Source: Pseudomonadota bacterium (GTDB taxonomy: Bacteria; Pseudomonadota; Gammaproteobacteria; Burkholderiales; Rhodocyclaceae). Taken from it: a stretch of DNA of 64,000 nucleotides. Below the pieces are notes generated by a model. It made no database searches. It was not told the DNA's origin and saw only the letters and a list, made by a program, of their open reading frames with translations. Positions 49,235 through 59,060 of the stretch are shown piece after piece; position 1 is the stretch's first letter, and every line of letters begins with the position of its first letter. A program made the translations under genes and the position numbers. The DNA lies in contig JAFEDJ010000068.1 of NCBI GenBank assembly GCA_018241685.1, positions 1 through 64,000 of the forward strand, given 5' to 3'.

Positions 49235-50875
49235 TCAGACACGCCGCCGCTTGCTGCGCCTGTGCCACAGGCCAACGGCGGTCACGCCGAAGAAGCCGCC
49301 GTAGGCGGCCAGTGCAATGCTGGATGCCTCCAGCGGCGCCCCCCCGCCATCACCATCCTTCAACTCGGCGGGAAACGGGCGGGGCGGCACGGGAATGATC
49401 TTCCAGTCCTTCCGGTCTTCCGGTGCGCGCTGCATGTACTCGTCGATGGAAGCGACTGGAGCCTGTCCGAACGCCCGGGACGACGGAAACTGGGGAATCC
49501 GCACATAAACCAGCGCCTCGATATCCTCCGCCAGCATCGCCTCCAGCCCGGAAGCGGACTGTTTGCCGGCCACGAGCCGCTCGAGAATGTCGCGGCCAAT
49601 GGACTCGAAAGCCACAAAGGGATAAAGGGCCGTCCGCTCCGCGGACATATAGTCGAAGGCCTTCCGACCGCTGTCGAGGCTACCTTCTTTCAGTGCCATG
49701 TACGGCAGACCGGCAATCGCTTTCAGCATGCTCGTCGGCCCCTGCTTCGGAACCTGCCAGCCCAGCGCCCGCAAGGTGTCGATGCTGATCCCCGCACAGT
49801 TGGCCGTGGCATGGCGATAGACGAAATCGTGGCGATAGAAATGGTTGAAGACCCGCGAGATTGCCCCCTGATACAGTGCCGCCGCCCTGTCCTGCTTCAA
49901 CACCGCCACCAGCATGTAAGACGGCCGATACCAGGCCTGACCGCTGTTGAGATCGCCCATGTAGGCGTCCATCGGCAGCGATGACGCGATGATGCCCTTC
50001 TCGCTGACCGAATCCAGGTTGTAGAAGTTATTCACCAGCCAGTCGCGCCACTCCCCCTTATCCCCGAAACGCCCCGTCGCAATCGCGAAATGACCACCGT
50101 GCGCTTCGTCGTCGTCACCCTGGGCGCCGTTGAGCATCACCGCCAGCACCGGCTTGCCACTCCACCCCTGCGGACCCGGCGCCGCGCGCTGCCACAGGAC
50201 ACGCGCGGCAAGAGGCTGACGGGCACCGCCATCCTCCGCCCGCACCAGCGAGTCGAGCGTCTCATCCGCAACCAGAGGCTTGAATGGCACGGAGGCCGCA
50301 TCGAGCCGGAAGTCGTCCGGCCACACGCTGCGTGCAATGAAACGTCCGCTGTCCATGTGCCCGCGCAGGGACAGCGCGCGCCCGGCGAAATAGCGCGCGC
50401 TCTGCGCGTCGTAATAGGACTGGTTGGTGGCGAGACGGGGTACCACAGCAAACGGAAGGCTCGTACCGGCCGGACCGGTGATCGTCGAACCATCCGCCGC
50501 CAAGCGCCACGCCTCCGCAACCAAGGGCGCCGCAACCCAGGCCAGGGGCGGCAGGCCCCCCGAAGGCACGCCCTTGCCTGCGGCTGCCCACTCCGCCACG
50601 TCACGTAACGCCGGAAGCCCCCGGCTGAAACCGGCCGGCGCGAATCTGGGAACCGCGATCCAGTCGTCCCGGAAATACCACAGCGCCTGCGGAATCGTCG
50701 GACACGCCGCGCAGCCCCCATTGGCCAGGCGGAAGCTGGTGGCGGAGACGAGCCCCAGATTCCCCGACTCCAGCGCACCGCGAATCCCCTGCACCGGCTC
50801 GGCGGCACGCGCATCTACCCCGCCAAGCCCAATAGCCAGCGCCACACTACGCACCAGCCACCCGATATACGTCAT
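49235..50875 (-). CDS. exported protein of unknown function, possible permuted papain-like hydrolase, T6SS-linked
   Basis: This 546-aa protein is not recognised by family. It has a signal peptide (cleavage near residue 24), Cys55/Cys58 (CAAC), a long soluble domain, and a C-terminal membrane segment (about 516-535) with a basic tail (HRRSKRRR). HGGHFAIATG (His259/His262) precedes NNFYNLD and then TANCAGISIDTLRALGW (Cys360). A His-before-Cys order with NC at the start of a helix is typical of circularly permuted NlpC/P60-LRAT hydrolases. That assignment is inference. RBS GGAG lies upstream, and the gene is the last of the clpV operon, 81 bp after clpV. Confidence 0.75.
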   Translation of the reverse strand: MTYIGWLVRSVALAIGLGGVDARAAEPVQGIRGALESGNLGLVSATSFRLANGGCAACPTIPQALWYFRDDWIAVPRFAPAGFSRGLPALRDVAEWAAAGKGVPSGGLPPLAWVAAPLVAEAWRLAADGSTITGPAGTSLPFAVVPRLATNQSYYDAQSARYFAGRALSLRGHMDSGRFIARSVWPDDFRLDAASVPFKPLVADETLDSLVRAEDGGARQPLAARVLWQRAAPGPQGWSGKPVLAVMLNGAQGDDDEAHGGHFAIATGRFGDKGEWRDWLVNNFYNLDSVSEKGIIASSLPMDAYMGDLNSGQAWYRPSYMLVAVLKQDRAAALYQGAISRVFNHFYRHDFVYRHATANCAGISIDTLRALGWQVPKQGPTSMLKAIAGLPYMALKEGSLDSGRKAFDYMSAERTALYPFVAFESIGRDILERLVAGKQSASGLEAMLAEDIEALVYVRIPQFPSSRAFGQAPVASIDEYMQRAPEDRKDWKIIPVPPRPFPAELKDGDGGGAPLEASSIALAAYGGFFGVTAVGLWHRRSKRRRV

Positions 50876-50956
50876 GTCGTCATACTCCAGAAAACGAAGA
50901 AAGCATGCGGGATGCAGTCCCCCGGAACAGCACCAGATCCGGGACCGATACGCGCC

Positions 50957-53650
50957 CTATGCCGTCGCGTATTCGAAATGCCCCTGCCCACTCACCTTGA
51001 TATGGATGTTCGCCACGCTCTCGCCCTCGGCCATGCGCGCCAGAACGATCTCGGCGACCCCGGGCAGCAGGGATCCATCAAGAATGTGGTCCACGTTGCG
51101 GGCACCGGAATCCACCTCCGTACAACGTTCGAGAATGGCGTCGATGACGGACTCGTCCCAAACCAGGGCGGCCTGGTGATTCGTCGCCACGCGCTCACGT
51201 ATGCGTTCCAGCTTCAGCTGGATGATCTGTAGCAACACCTCGTCCGGAATGGGGAAATAAGGCACAACCTTCACGCGTCCGAGAAAAGCCGGCTTAAAGG
51301 CCTTGCACAGTACCGGCCGAAGGACATCGGCGAGTTCATCGGCAGACGGAAGCGCCTCAGGCTCCCGGTTCAGGCAGGCCTGCATGATCTGGGCCGAGCC
51401 GACATTACTGGTGAGGATGATCAGCGTGTTGCGAAAATCGATCTCGCGCCCCTCCCCGTCCTCCAGCACACCCTTGTCGAAGACTTGAAAAAAAAGTTCG
51501 AGGACATCCGGATGCGCCTTCTCGACCTCGTCGAGCAATACGACGCAGTAGGGATTGCGCCGCACGGCCTCGGTCAGGACGCCTCCTTCGCCGAAGCCGA
51601 CGTAGCCCGGCGGCGCCCCTTTCAGCCCCGAAACGGTATGGCCCTCCTGGTATTCGCTCATGTTGATGGTGACCAGACGCCGCTCACCGCCGTAGAGGAC
51701 GTCCGCCAATGCCAGCGCCGTTTCGGTCTTGCCCACCCCCGACGGCCCGACAAACAGGAAGACCCCCTTCGGCTTGTCGGGATTCTCGAGCGCGGCGCGG
51801 GATGTGCGTACGCGCTGAGCAATGGCCTCTAGGGCATGGTCCTGACCGAGGACCCGCTCCCGGAGCAGGCGATCCAGCTTGAGAACTGTCTTGATCTCGT
51901 CGCCCACCATCTTGCCGAGCGGAATGCCGGTCCATGAGGAGACGACTCCCGCCACGACGTGACGATCCACATGCACCGGCACCATCGGCCGGTCTCCCTG
52001 CAGGGCGCTCAGGCGTTGCAGCGTGTCCTCCAGCGCCTGGCGATCTGCATGGGAAGGAAGCGCCGGCGTTCCAGCCTCATCCATCCCCGGCACGTGGCCA
52101 TCAGGATGGGACGTCCGCCAGCCTTCGAGACGCGCCCTGATCTCGAGGACACGTTCGACGAGGAGACGCTCCTCACCGAGGCGGGCGTGATTCCGTGCGA
52201 GTTCGGATTGCAGTTCCTGGATACAGGCTTCCAGCTCCGCGATCCTCTCCACGTCAAGCGGCAGCTCCATCGACTCCCGGCGCACGGCCGCGAGCTCGGC
52301 CTCCACCTGCTCCTGCTTCTTGCGCAATTGCTCGATCATCAAGGGCGTCGCCCCGTGGGCCAGGGCCACTCTGGCGCATGCCGTATCCAGCACGCCGACG
52401 GCCTTGTCCGGCAGCTGGCGTCCGCTGATGTAACGATGGGACAGGCGTACCGCTTCGGTGACCGCCTCGTCCAGTACGCGCACCCCGAAGTGCTGTTCCA
52501 TCAAGGGCACCATGCCGCGCAACATTGCTGCAGCGACGGGCTCGGCAGGCTCCTCGACCTTGACCACCTGGAAGCGCCTGGCCAGCGCGGCATCCTTCTC
52601 GAAGTACTTCTTGTACTCCGCCCAGGTTGTGGCCGCGATGGTACGCAGCTCACCGCGCGCCAATGCCGGTTTCAGAAGATTGGCCGCGTCATTCTGGCCG
52701 GATTGCCCGCCGGCACCGATCAGGGAGTGCGCTTCATCGATGAACAGCACAATCGGAGCCGGACTCCCTCTGACCTCTGCGATTACGCCCTTCAGACGAT
52801 TCTCGAACTCGCCCTTGACGCTGGCGCCGGCCTGCAAGAGACCCATGTCGAGCACATGGATATTCACGGCCCGCAGCGCAGCCGGAACATCATCTGCGGC
52901 AATACGCAACGCCAGCCCCTCGACGATGGCTGTCTTGCCGACGCCAGCCTCACCGGTCAGGATGGGGTTGTTCTGTCGGCGACGCAGCAGAATATCGATG
53001 AGTTGGCTGATCTCGGCCTCGCGGCCGATCACAGGATCGAGCCAGCCCTCCCTCGCCTGCTGCGTGAGGTTAGTGGTGAAACGATTCAGTGCCGCGCTCT
53101 CCCTCTCGGCGGACGCGGCTGGCGGCACGCCCTCCGCGCACGACGGATCCATCCCTGCGTCCGCCCCTACGGTGTCCTCGACGGACCCCCGCGTGATTTC
53201 GTCGAATTTATGCTTCAGTTCATCCAGCGTCACCCGGGACAGCGAGAATGTACTGCGCACCGCAATCTGGGCCAGTTCCGGCTCTGTCAACCAGGCCAGC
53301 AGAAGGTGCCCTGAACGAATCTGTGGCAACTTCGCATCGAGGGATGCAATCAGCCAGGCCTGGGCCAGCAGCTTGGGAATCCGGACAGAAAATACCGGGG
53401 TCCGACTGTTTCCCGTCCTGAACCCCTCCATCTCGCGGTTCAGTTCGTGTTCCACAGCTCGGGCGCTGATGTCATTGCGCGCCAGGATCAGGGAAAGGTC
53501 CAGATCGGACTGTTCCAGCAGCGCGACAAACAAGTGTTCGATATCGACCTCATGATGCCCCCGCGACATGCATAAGCTGGCGGCACGTTCCGCGGCCACA
53601 CGACAGCGGGGATTGAGTTTGCTGATCAGCACTTTGAGAGAAGCCGTCAT
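50957..53650 (-). CDS. tssH: T6SS AAA+ ATPase ClpV
   Basis: This 897-aa ClpB-like ATPase disassembles contracted TssB/TssC sheath for reuse. It has an N-terminal Clp_N domain (about residues 10-150), AAA1 with GEAGVGKT (near 230) and sensor region IDEAHSLIGAGG, and a ClpV/ClpB middle coiled coil (about 430-560). AAA2 has GPSGVGKT (near 640), VVLLDEVEKAHPDV and a C-terminal D2-small domain. It is 9 bp from tssG. The family term ClpV fits the tss neighbours rather than a general ClpB. Confidence 0.96.
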   Translation of the reverse strand: MTASLKVLISKLNPRCRVAAERAASLCMSRGHHEVDIEHLFVALLEQSDLDLSLILARNDISARAVEHELNREMEGFRTGNSRTPVFSVRIPKLLAQAWLIASLDAKLPQIRSGHLLLAWLTEPELAQIAVRSTFSLSRVTLDELKHKFDEITRGSVEDTVGADAGMDPSCAEGVPPAASAERESAALNRFTTNLTQQAREGWLDPVIGREAEISQLIDILLRRRQNNPILTGEAGVGKTAIVEGLALRIAADDVPAALRAVNIHVLDMGLLQAGASVKGEFENRLKGVIAEVRGSPAPIVLFIDEAHSLIGAGGQSGQNDAANLLKPALARGELRTIAATTWAEYKKYFEKDAALARRFQVVKVEEPAEPVAAAMLRGMVPLMEQHFGVRVLDEAVTEAVRLSHRYISGRQLPDKAVGVLDTACARVALAHGATPLMIEQLRKKQEQVEAELAAVRRESMELPLDVERIAELEACIQELQSELARNHARLGEERLLVERVLEIRARLEGWRTSHPDGHVPGMDEAGTPALPSHADRQALEDTLQRLSALQGDRPMVPVHVDRHVVAGVVSSWTGIPLGKMVGDEIKTVLKLDRLLRERVLGQDHALEAIAQRVRTSRAALENPDKPKGVFLFVGPSGVGKTETALALADVLYGGERRLVTINMSEYQEGHTVSGLKGAPPGYVGFGEGGVLTEAVRRNPYCVVLLDEVEKAHPDVLELFFQVFDKGVLEDGEGREIDFRNTLIILTSNVGSAQIMQACLNREPEALPSADELADVLRPVLCKAFKPAFLGRVKVVPYFPIPDEVLLQIIQLKLERIRERVATNHQAALVWDESVIDAILERCTEVDSGARNVDHILDGSLLPGVAEIVLARMAEGESVANIHIKVSGQGHFEYATA

Positions 53651-53659
53651 CCGAAGCCC

Positions 53660-54703
53660 TTAATCCGAACAATGAACAAGAAAGCGCAGGTCCCCGCGAT
53701 CGCAGGTCTCCACGCGGGATCTCAGGAAAGTGTCGTAACCCAGCCGGCCACCCCGAAACACTCCCAGCCCGGCCGGCCGAACCTCCGGAGCACGCAATTG
53801 CAGGCAAACCTCGCACTCGAACTGCCCTCCCGTCGCAAAGCCGAGCAGCCTGCCAAGCGCTACCGCCAGATCGCCTGAGGGAAGAAACGAGACATAGCGT
53901 TCGTAGCTCAGCGACCGTATGTGAATGCGGATGCGTAGATTCCGCTGCCAGACCCGATCACCGAGCAAGGTGTTCACTCCGAGCACCGCGTTGCACCCGC
54001 CCAATGCAGAGCGCTGGCCAGCAGGCGCCTCATACCAGCGCCCGACAAACTGCTCGATTGCGACATCCGCCTGGAAATACGCGCCCAGAACCTGTCTCAA
54101 GGTACTGGCAGATACCGGACGCTGCCGGAGAAGGCCGGCGAAGAAAGCCAGGGACTCGTCATTGATCTGCCCGGTCTTTCGATGCAGGCGTTCCCGAAGT
54201 GCGCTCTGACCGAGTCCAAGCAGAGACAGCAGCTGCGGCAGGAAATGGTTCCGGCGATCAGTCTCGTAGAGATATGGAAGCTTGTATTTCTTCCATGCGC
54301 GATAGAAATGACCAACGGCACGATTCACAAAGATGTCGAGGAATGCCCGCCCCGCGACGTCAGGACCATGCCGCTCCCGTTCGATAACCCTTTCCGTATA
54401 GTGCAGCGGCAGCGTGCCGCTCACCCCCAGCATGCCGATGAAGCCAGGCGTGATTTCGATGCGTTCGATGTCGGGATTGGAGTCACGCCCCGTGAAGGAG
54501 ATGGATATCCCATCGATCTGGCTGGGCGCAAACCCCAAACGCAGGGAGTTACGGAACAGGATCCTTTCGGACACCGGATCACCGCCCTTCTTCCGGAAAA
54601 GCAGCTCGTATGTACGTACGAGTTGGAAGAACTCGTATGCCGCAGGCTCCTGCTGACTATGCTCAATCAGGCTAGGACCGAATTGCCGCTGCGAGGCGCG
54701 CAT
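53660..54703 (-). CDS. tssG: T6SS baseplate subunit TssG
   Basis: This 347-aa ImpH/VasB protein forms the baseplate wedge with TssE, TssF and TssK. It has an N-terminal segment typical of the family (AYEFFQLVRTYELLF), FMGMLGVSGTLP-like GMLGVSGTLPLHYTE, and a C-terminal GCNAVLGVNTLLGDRVWQ. It overlaps the tssF 3' end by 37 nt, so translation is coupled. Confidence 0.94.
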   Translation of the reverse strand: MRASQRQFGPSLIEHSQQEPAAYEFFQLVRTYELLFRKKGGDPVSERILFRNSLRLGFAPSQIDGISISFTGRDSNPDIERIEITPGFIGMLGVSGTLPLHYTERVIERERHGPDVAGRAFLDIFVNRAVGHFYRAWKKYKLPYLYETDRRNHFLPQLLSLLGLGQSALRERLHRKTGQINDESLAFFAGLLRQRPVSASTLRQVLGAYFQADVAIEQFVGRWYEAPAGQRSALGGCNAVLGVNTLLGDRVWQRNLRIRIHIRSLSYERYVSFLPSGDLAVALGRLLGFATGGQFECEVCLQLRAPEVRPAGLGVFRGGRLGYDTFLRSRVETCDRGDLRFLVHCSD

Positions 54704-56502
54704 CGGATCAATTCCTCCCCAGTTCGGCCCGAAAGGATCACCAGCTGAACGAAGCTGTTCAGGCCCACGTACAAACCCAGGAAACGGTCCAGGCAGGATG
54801 CAAAGACATGAAGACCGCTCCCTACGAAACTTGACTCATCTATGCTCAAACGAACCTCGAAGCCTCGGACAAAGCACGCGAACGGCTTACCCTGCATCCA
54901 GATGGTTTTTTCCTGGCGGTCGATGGACAGCAGCCCCTCGAGTCTCCGGCGGGACGTCGCAGTCCGCGGCAGGTCGTACAGCGCCAGCATTTCCTTGAAT
55001 GCAGCGAGGCCACTCCCGGTCAGGGAGAGGTGGTTGAGGGAGAGATGGGAAATGAGACGCCATTGGGCATCGCCATGGTGATCGAAACGCCAGGGGTGCG
55101 AAGGCTTTTTCAGCAGGCGCACGACGACCGCCTGAGAACCGCCCCCGAGGAGCAGATCTCCATCCGTCCCGCCCCAGGACATCAGAGTCGGCAACTCCCG
55201 GTTCGAACAGGTAAGCCGGAGACTCAGGACATCATTCTTGGGCTGAAACGGATCGCTATCAGTATCGACCACCGACAACAGCGTTTCGAAACCGGGACTA
55301 CTTTCCGCAACCATGCTGTCGCGCTGCACAAACCAGTAATGGCCATGCACGTCGGGCGTTTCCCCGTGCCGCAGGGAGAAGAAAGGACGAAACTCCACGA
55401 TCGACTCACCCTCGGGGGTCTGACGCACCCGGTGCACACTGTCGATCGAGTACACCTCATATGCCGATGGCCGACGCCCGTCAGCCACGACCGGGTAGGT
55501 GGACGTCTGCCCTGATACGCGAATGGGGTCTCCACACTGCTTGAACAGATTGACAACAGGCACACACCCCAAGCGCAGATTGTGCGTTGCCAAGGTCTTC
55601 AGCAAACGCGATCGGTCACCGTCAGATCGCAAGCCCCCTAATGCCACATGCAGGCGGATCCGCTCCCTGCCGTGAATCGATGGAGGCAGGCTACGCAGAT
55701 CCAGATCGAAAAAATTGAATTTTTCAGGAAAGCAGAAATACTCGGTCAAGTATCGATAGGCTTCGTGCGCCGACGGAGGCATCTCGATGAGCGCCTCATC
55801 GGCCACCAAACCAACCTCGCCAAGCATCTCCTTCGAAACCGCTTCCCAACGGAAATCATCGGCCTCCGCGTAGACTTTCAGGCGGTTCAGGAACAACGCA
55901 TCCCGTAGTGCCGACGCGACCGAGGGCTCGGCATCAATATAGAAACGCAACTTTCCTATGTCATTAATCGCGCGACCTTCCGACGATCCCTCCAACCGCA
56001 GGGCAAACGACAAAATGGCATTGCACCCCACAGGCAGCAGGACACCAGCGGGAGCACTCCCAACTGGATCAAACTTCAGATCAGCAACGGAAACAGGCAG
56101 AACAGCAAGATCCCATGCTGTCCTGAAACGACACCCAACCCCCTTGATCGGCCTGGACTGGAGTTCCGTGCCCCTTGGGACGAGGAGGGAATCCGCAGAT
56201 GCATCCTGCTCCGGAGGGGAAAAGCAGGCGATGGCGCAGCTCGGAAATGCACGAAGATAGTGAGGATACAGGACGCTCAACAGCGCCTCGGTGAATTGGG
56301 GATAGCCATCCTCGATCTTCTTCGATACCCGGGCCGTCAACAATGCGAAGGATTCGATCATCCTTTCCACATGCGGATCTTCGCAACCATCGCCCGACAA
56401 CGACAACTGCGCAGCGACCTTTGGATAACGTTCGGCAAACGCCCTGCCATGATTGCGCAGAAAGGCGAGTTCGCGTTCGAAATAAGGCAGTAGATCCTTC
56501 AT
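54667..56502 (-). CDS. tssF: T6SS baseplate subunit TssF
   Basis: This 611-aa ImpG/VasA protein is a baseplate wedge component. It shows the family N-terminus (LLPYFERELAFLRNHGRAFAERYP is residues 4-27), GCEDPHVERMIESFALLTARV, and the mid-protein FCFPEKFNFFDL motif. It starts directly after the tssE stop (TGAATG). The base composition is visibly more AT-rich than the core genes. Confidence 0.95.
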   Translation of the reverse strand: MKDLLPYFERELAFLRNHGRAFAERYPKVAAQLSLSGDGCEDPHVERMIESFALLTARVSKKIEDGYPQFTEALLSVLYPHYLRAFPSCAIACFSPPEQDASADSLLVPRGTELQSRPIKGVGCRFRTAWDLAVLPVSVADLKFDPVGSAPAGVLLPVGCNAILSFALRLEGSSEGRAINDIGKLRFYIDAEPSVASALRDALFLNRLKVYAEADDFRWEAVSKEMLGEVGLVADEALIEMPPSAHEAYRYLTEYFCFPEKFNFFDLDLRSLPPSIHGRERIRLHVALGGLRSDGDRSRLLKTLATHNLRLGCVPVVNLFKQCGDPIRVSGQTSTYPVVADGRRPSAYEVYSIDSVHRVRQTPEGESIVEFRPFFSLRHGETPDVHGHYWFVQRDSMVAESSPGFETLLSVVDTDSDPFQPKNDVLSLRLTCSNRELPTLMSWGGTDGDLLLGGGSQAVVVRLLKKPSHPWRFDHHGDAQWRLISHLSLNHLSLTGSGLAAFKEMLALYDLPRTATSRRRLEGLLSIDRQEKTIWMQGKPFACFVRGFEVRLSIDESSFVGSGLHVFASCLDRFLGLYVGLNSFVQLVILSGRTGEELIRCAPRSGNSVLA

Positions 56503-56982
56503 TCAAGCCCTCGTCCGCATCGATCGCTGACTCACGGAATACTGCAGGCAAGTCGGCTGCAACGTGGCATCAAAGGCAACACGCTCCTCGGCAAAACTCA
56601 CGACCAGCATGGCGTGGATTGAAAAAAGCAGCGCATTTACGGTCTTGTGCTCAGGCTCGAGTTCGACCCGCACATCCTTGAGACGTGGCTCATAGGCATT
56701 GATGGCCGCCTTGATGGCACTGCATATCTGGCGCCGGTCATGGACGCTGACCAAGTTCAGGCCGGCAAAGTCCGCCAGCCCAAAACCGATTACTGAGCGA
56801 GCGGCCAACGGACAATCCTTGTGCAGCAAATCTTCAACGACAATCCGGGTATTCAGAAGCGCCTCGAGATCCCGTGCCACGCCATCTATGAGTTGCACCA
56901 AGCTGTATCGTCGATGCGCGGCCACACCAGGCAACTCTTCGAACAACTTATCGAACAGGGATGGCTCGAATCCATTTGCCAT
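56503..56982 (-). CDS. tssE: T6SS baseplate subunit TssE (gp25-like)
   Basis: This 159-aa protein of the gp25/lysozyme-like family links baseplate to sheath. It shows FEPSLFDKLF at the N-terminus, DLEALLNTRI, GFGLADFAGL and EPRLKDVRVEL. The ATG at 56982 (MANGFEP) is chosen, and an ATG at 57006 would add 8 residues. It lies between hcp and tssF. Confidence 0.92.
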   Translation of the reverse strand: MANGFEPSLFDKLFEELPGVAAHRRYSLVQLIDGVARDLEALLNTRIVVEDLLHKDCPLAARSVIGFGLADFAGLNLVSVHDRRQICSAIKAAINAYEPRLKDVRVELEPEHKTVNALLFSIHAMLVVSFAEERVAFDATLQPTCLQYSVSQRSMRTRA

Positions 56983-57012
56983 AGCAATCCCTCTCCGCGC
57001 CCCCAATATGTG

Positions 57013-57549
57013 TTACGTGAGATTGGGAGTGTTCTTGGCGAGGTTCCAGGCACCCTGGATGTTCACCTTGCCAGACTTGGTCCCATCAATATTGAGTTCA
57101 TCGTAAGTCCACTTCACAGCCGAGTATTTGAGGGTAAAGCTCTCCTTCGGAATCCCCTCCTCCGCAACAACCGGCGAGACGGACGCGACGATCACGTTCT
57201 TCAACTCGATCTTCAGATACTGGTGCCGGTTCTGGGTCGCCGACGGATTTCCGGTGGTATTCTTTCCGCCAAATGCGCGATAGAAATAGATGATGACATC
57301 GTTCACGACAAGGCCCGACGAACAGGCTTGATAGAGCTTCGGACTGGCCCCGTCGATGTCTTTTGTGAACACCATTTCGTCGTGCTCCACGCGCTCCGCG
57401 GTATGCCCTCCGGCGGCCGAAGCCGTGGCAGACTTCGGTTGGCGCATCGTGTGGCTCCAGCTGTACACCTCGACGGTGTCCTTATGCTTGGTATCCCGGG
57501 AGTCGCCCTTGATGTCGCTGCCCTTGAACTCGATGTAGATGTCCTTCAT
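57013..57549 (-). CDS. hcp: T6SS inner tube protein Hcp
   Basis: This 178-aa Hcp1-family protein forms the hexameric inner tube and is a hallmark of active secretion. The family pattern is clear: MKDIYIEFKGSDIKGDS, SHTMRQPKSAT, HDEMVFTKDIDGASPKLYQAC and SFTLKYSAVKWTY. It is longer than the common 160-165 aa forms. It lies between tssC and tssE with short gaps. Confidence 0.95.
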   Translation of the reverse strand: MKDIYIEFKGSDIKGDSRDTKHKDTVEVYSWSHTMRQPKSATASAAGGHTAERVEHDEMVFTKDIDGASPKLYQACSSGLVVNDVIIYFYRAFGGKNTTGNPSATQNRHQYLKIELKNVIVASVSPVVAEEGIPKESFTLKYSAVKWTYDELNIDGTKSGKVNIQGAWNLAKNTPNLT

Positions 57550-57578
57550 TCCTGCCTCCGCCTTTCACGTTGATAAGG

Positions 57579-59060
57579 TCAATTCTTTCCGTTCGGTAGT
57601 TCTGCTACCAGACGCAATGACACGGACAATTCGTCCAGCTGGAAATGGGGACGAATGAATGAAACGGCACGGTATGCCCCCGGTCGGCCGGGTATTTCGC
57701 TGACTTCAATCGCGGCTTCTCTCAGCGGGAATTGCGCCTTGGTTTCCTGCGAGGCGGAATCGTCAGTCGTCACGTAATTATCGATCCAACGCTGCAGATA
57801 GCTCTGGATATTCGCCGCAGTCGCAAAGCTGCCGATCTTCTCCCGCATCATCGCTTTCATGTAATGGGCAATCCGCGAGACCGCAAAGATGTATTGCAAC
57901 TGGGCCGACAAGGTCGCATTGGCGTTGGCGGAATCCGTATCGTACTTTCTGGCTTTCTGGGCTGACTGAGCGCCGAAGAACGCCGCGTAATCGGTATTTT
58001 TGCAATGGACCAACGAGATGAACCCCAGATCGTTCAGTTCCTTCTCCCGGCGGTCCGTTACCGACACCTCCGTCGGGCACTTCAGGACGACCTCACCGTC
58101 ATCCGTCCGGAAAGTATGTGTCGGCAAATCATCCACCAACCCGCCCCCTTCGACGCCCCGGATGGCAGCACACCACCCGTGTTGATCGAAGGCATCGGTG
58201 AGCCGCGCAGCAAAGGCAAAAGCCGCGTTGCACCACAAGTATTTGTCGTGATCAGCGCCGTCCACGTCCTCGACGTAGTTAAATCCTTCCGTCACCAACC
58301 CATCAATCGGGTTGTACGGCAGACGTCCAAGGAAGCGCGGCAACACCAGGCCGACATAGCGCGCGTCTTCCGAGCCACGGAACGATTTCCATTTCGCGTA
58401 TTCCACTGTATCGAAGATCTTTGCCAGATCACGCGGCTTACCAAGTTCCACATAAGAGTCCAGACCAAAAATCTGGGGAGCCGCCGCCGTGATAAAAGGT
58501 GCATGCGCCGCGGCCCCAATATGAGACATCTGTTCGATGAAGAACATGTCTTCGGGCTGGCGAGTCACCTCAAATTGTCCGATGAGAGCTCCGAACGGCG
58601 CACCACCGAAGGTTCCAAACTCCTCTTCGTAGACTTTCTTGAACAGCGCACTTTGATCAAAATCGATAGCCGATCTGAAGTCCTTGACCAGATCTCGTTT
58701 GCTCGCGTTGAACAGTTTGATCTTGAGGTGCGTCCCCGTGGATGTCTTCTTACACAAGTAGTACAACCCGGTCCAAGCACTCTCCAGAGATTGGAACTCC
58801 GGCGCATGCATGACACAACTGAGTTGCGCAGAGATCAGCCGATCCAACTCAGCCACTCTCGTATCAATGGCGGCAGCCAGATTTTGGGATACGATCACTT
58901 CGCCCTCCAGAACCTGGCGAACCAATTCCCCAATGATGTCCTTTGCGCGTGCCCTCTCGTTCGCCGACTGGGCGACCTTGCTTTCCTCTACAATTCGGTC
59001 CAACAGGCTAAACTCAGCACCGTCCCCGAATTCAGTCGCCACGAGTTGAGGTGCAGCCAT
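57579..59060 (-). CDS. tssC: T6SS contractile sheath large subunit TssC
   Basis: This 493-aa VipB/ImpC protein forms the outer sheath with TssB. It shows the family motifs ESAWTGLYYLC, SALFKKVYEEEFGTFGG, GLVLPRFLGRLPY, and the C-terminal PGAYRAVSFIRPHFQLDEL. Its ATG overlaps the tssB stop by one nucleotide (TAATG). Confidence 0.96.
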   Translation of the reverse strand: MAAPQLVATEFGDGAEFSLLDRIVEESKVAQSANERARAKDIIGELVRQVLEGEVIVSQNLAAAIDTRVAELDRLISAQLSCVMHAPEFQSLESAWTGLYYLCKKTSTGTHLKIKLFNASKRDLVKDFRSAIDFDQSALFKKVYEEEFGTFGGAPFGALIGQFEVTRQPEDMFFIEQMSHIGAAAHAPFITAAAPQIFGLDSYVELGKPRDLAKIFDTVEYAKWKSFRGSEDARYVGLVLPRFLGRLPYNPIDGLVTEGFNYVEDVDGADHDKYLWCNAAFAFAARLTDAFDQHGWCAAIRGVEGGGLVDDLPTHTFRTDDGEVVLKCPTEVSVTDRREKELNDLGFISLVHCKNTDYAAFFGAQSAQKARKYDTDSANANATLSAQLQYIFAVSRIAHYMKAMMREKIGSFATAANIQSYLQRWIDNYVTTDDSASQETKAQFPLREAAIEVSEIPGRPGAYRAVSFIRPHFQLDELSVSLRLVAELPNGKN

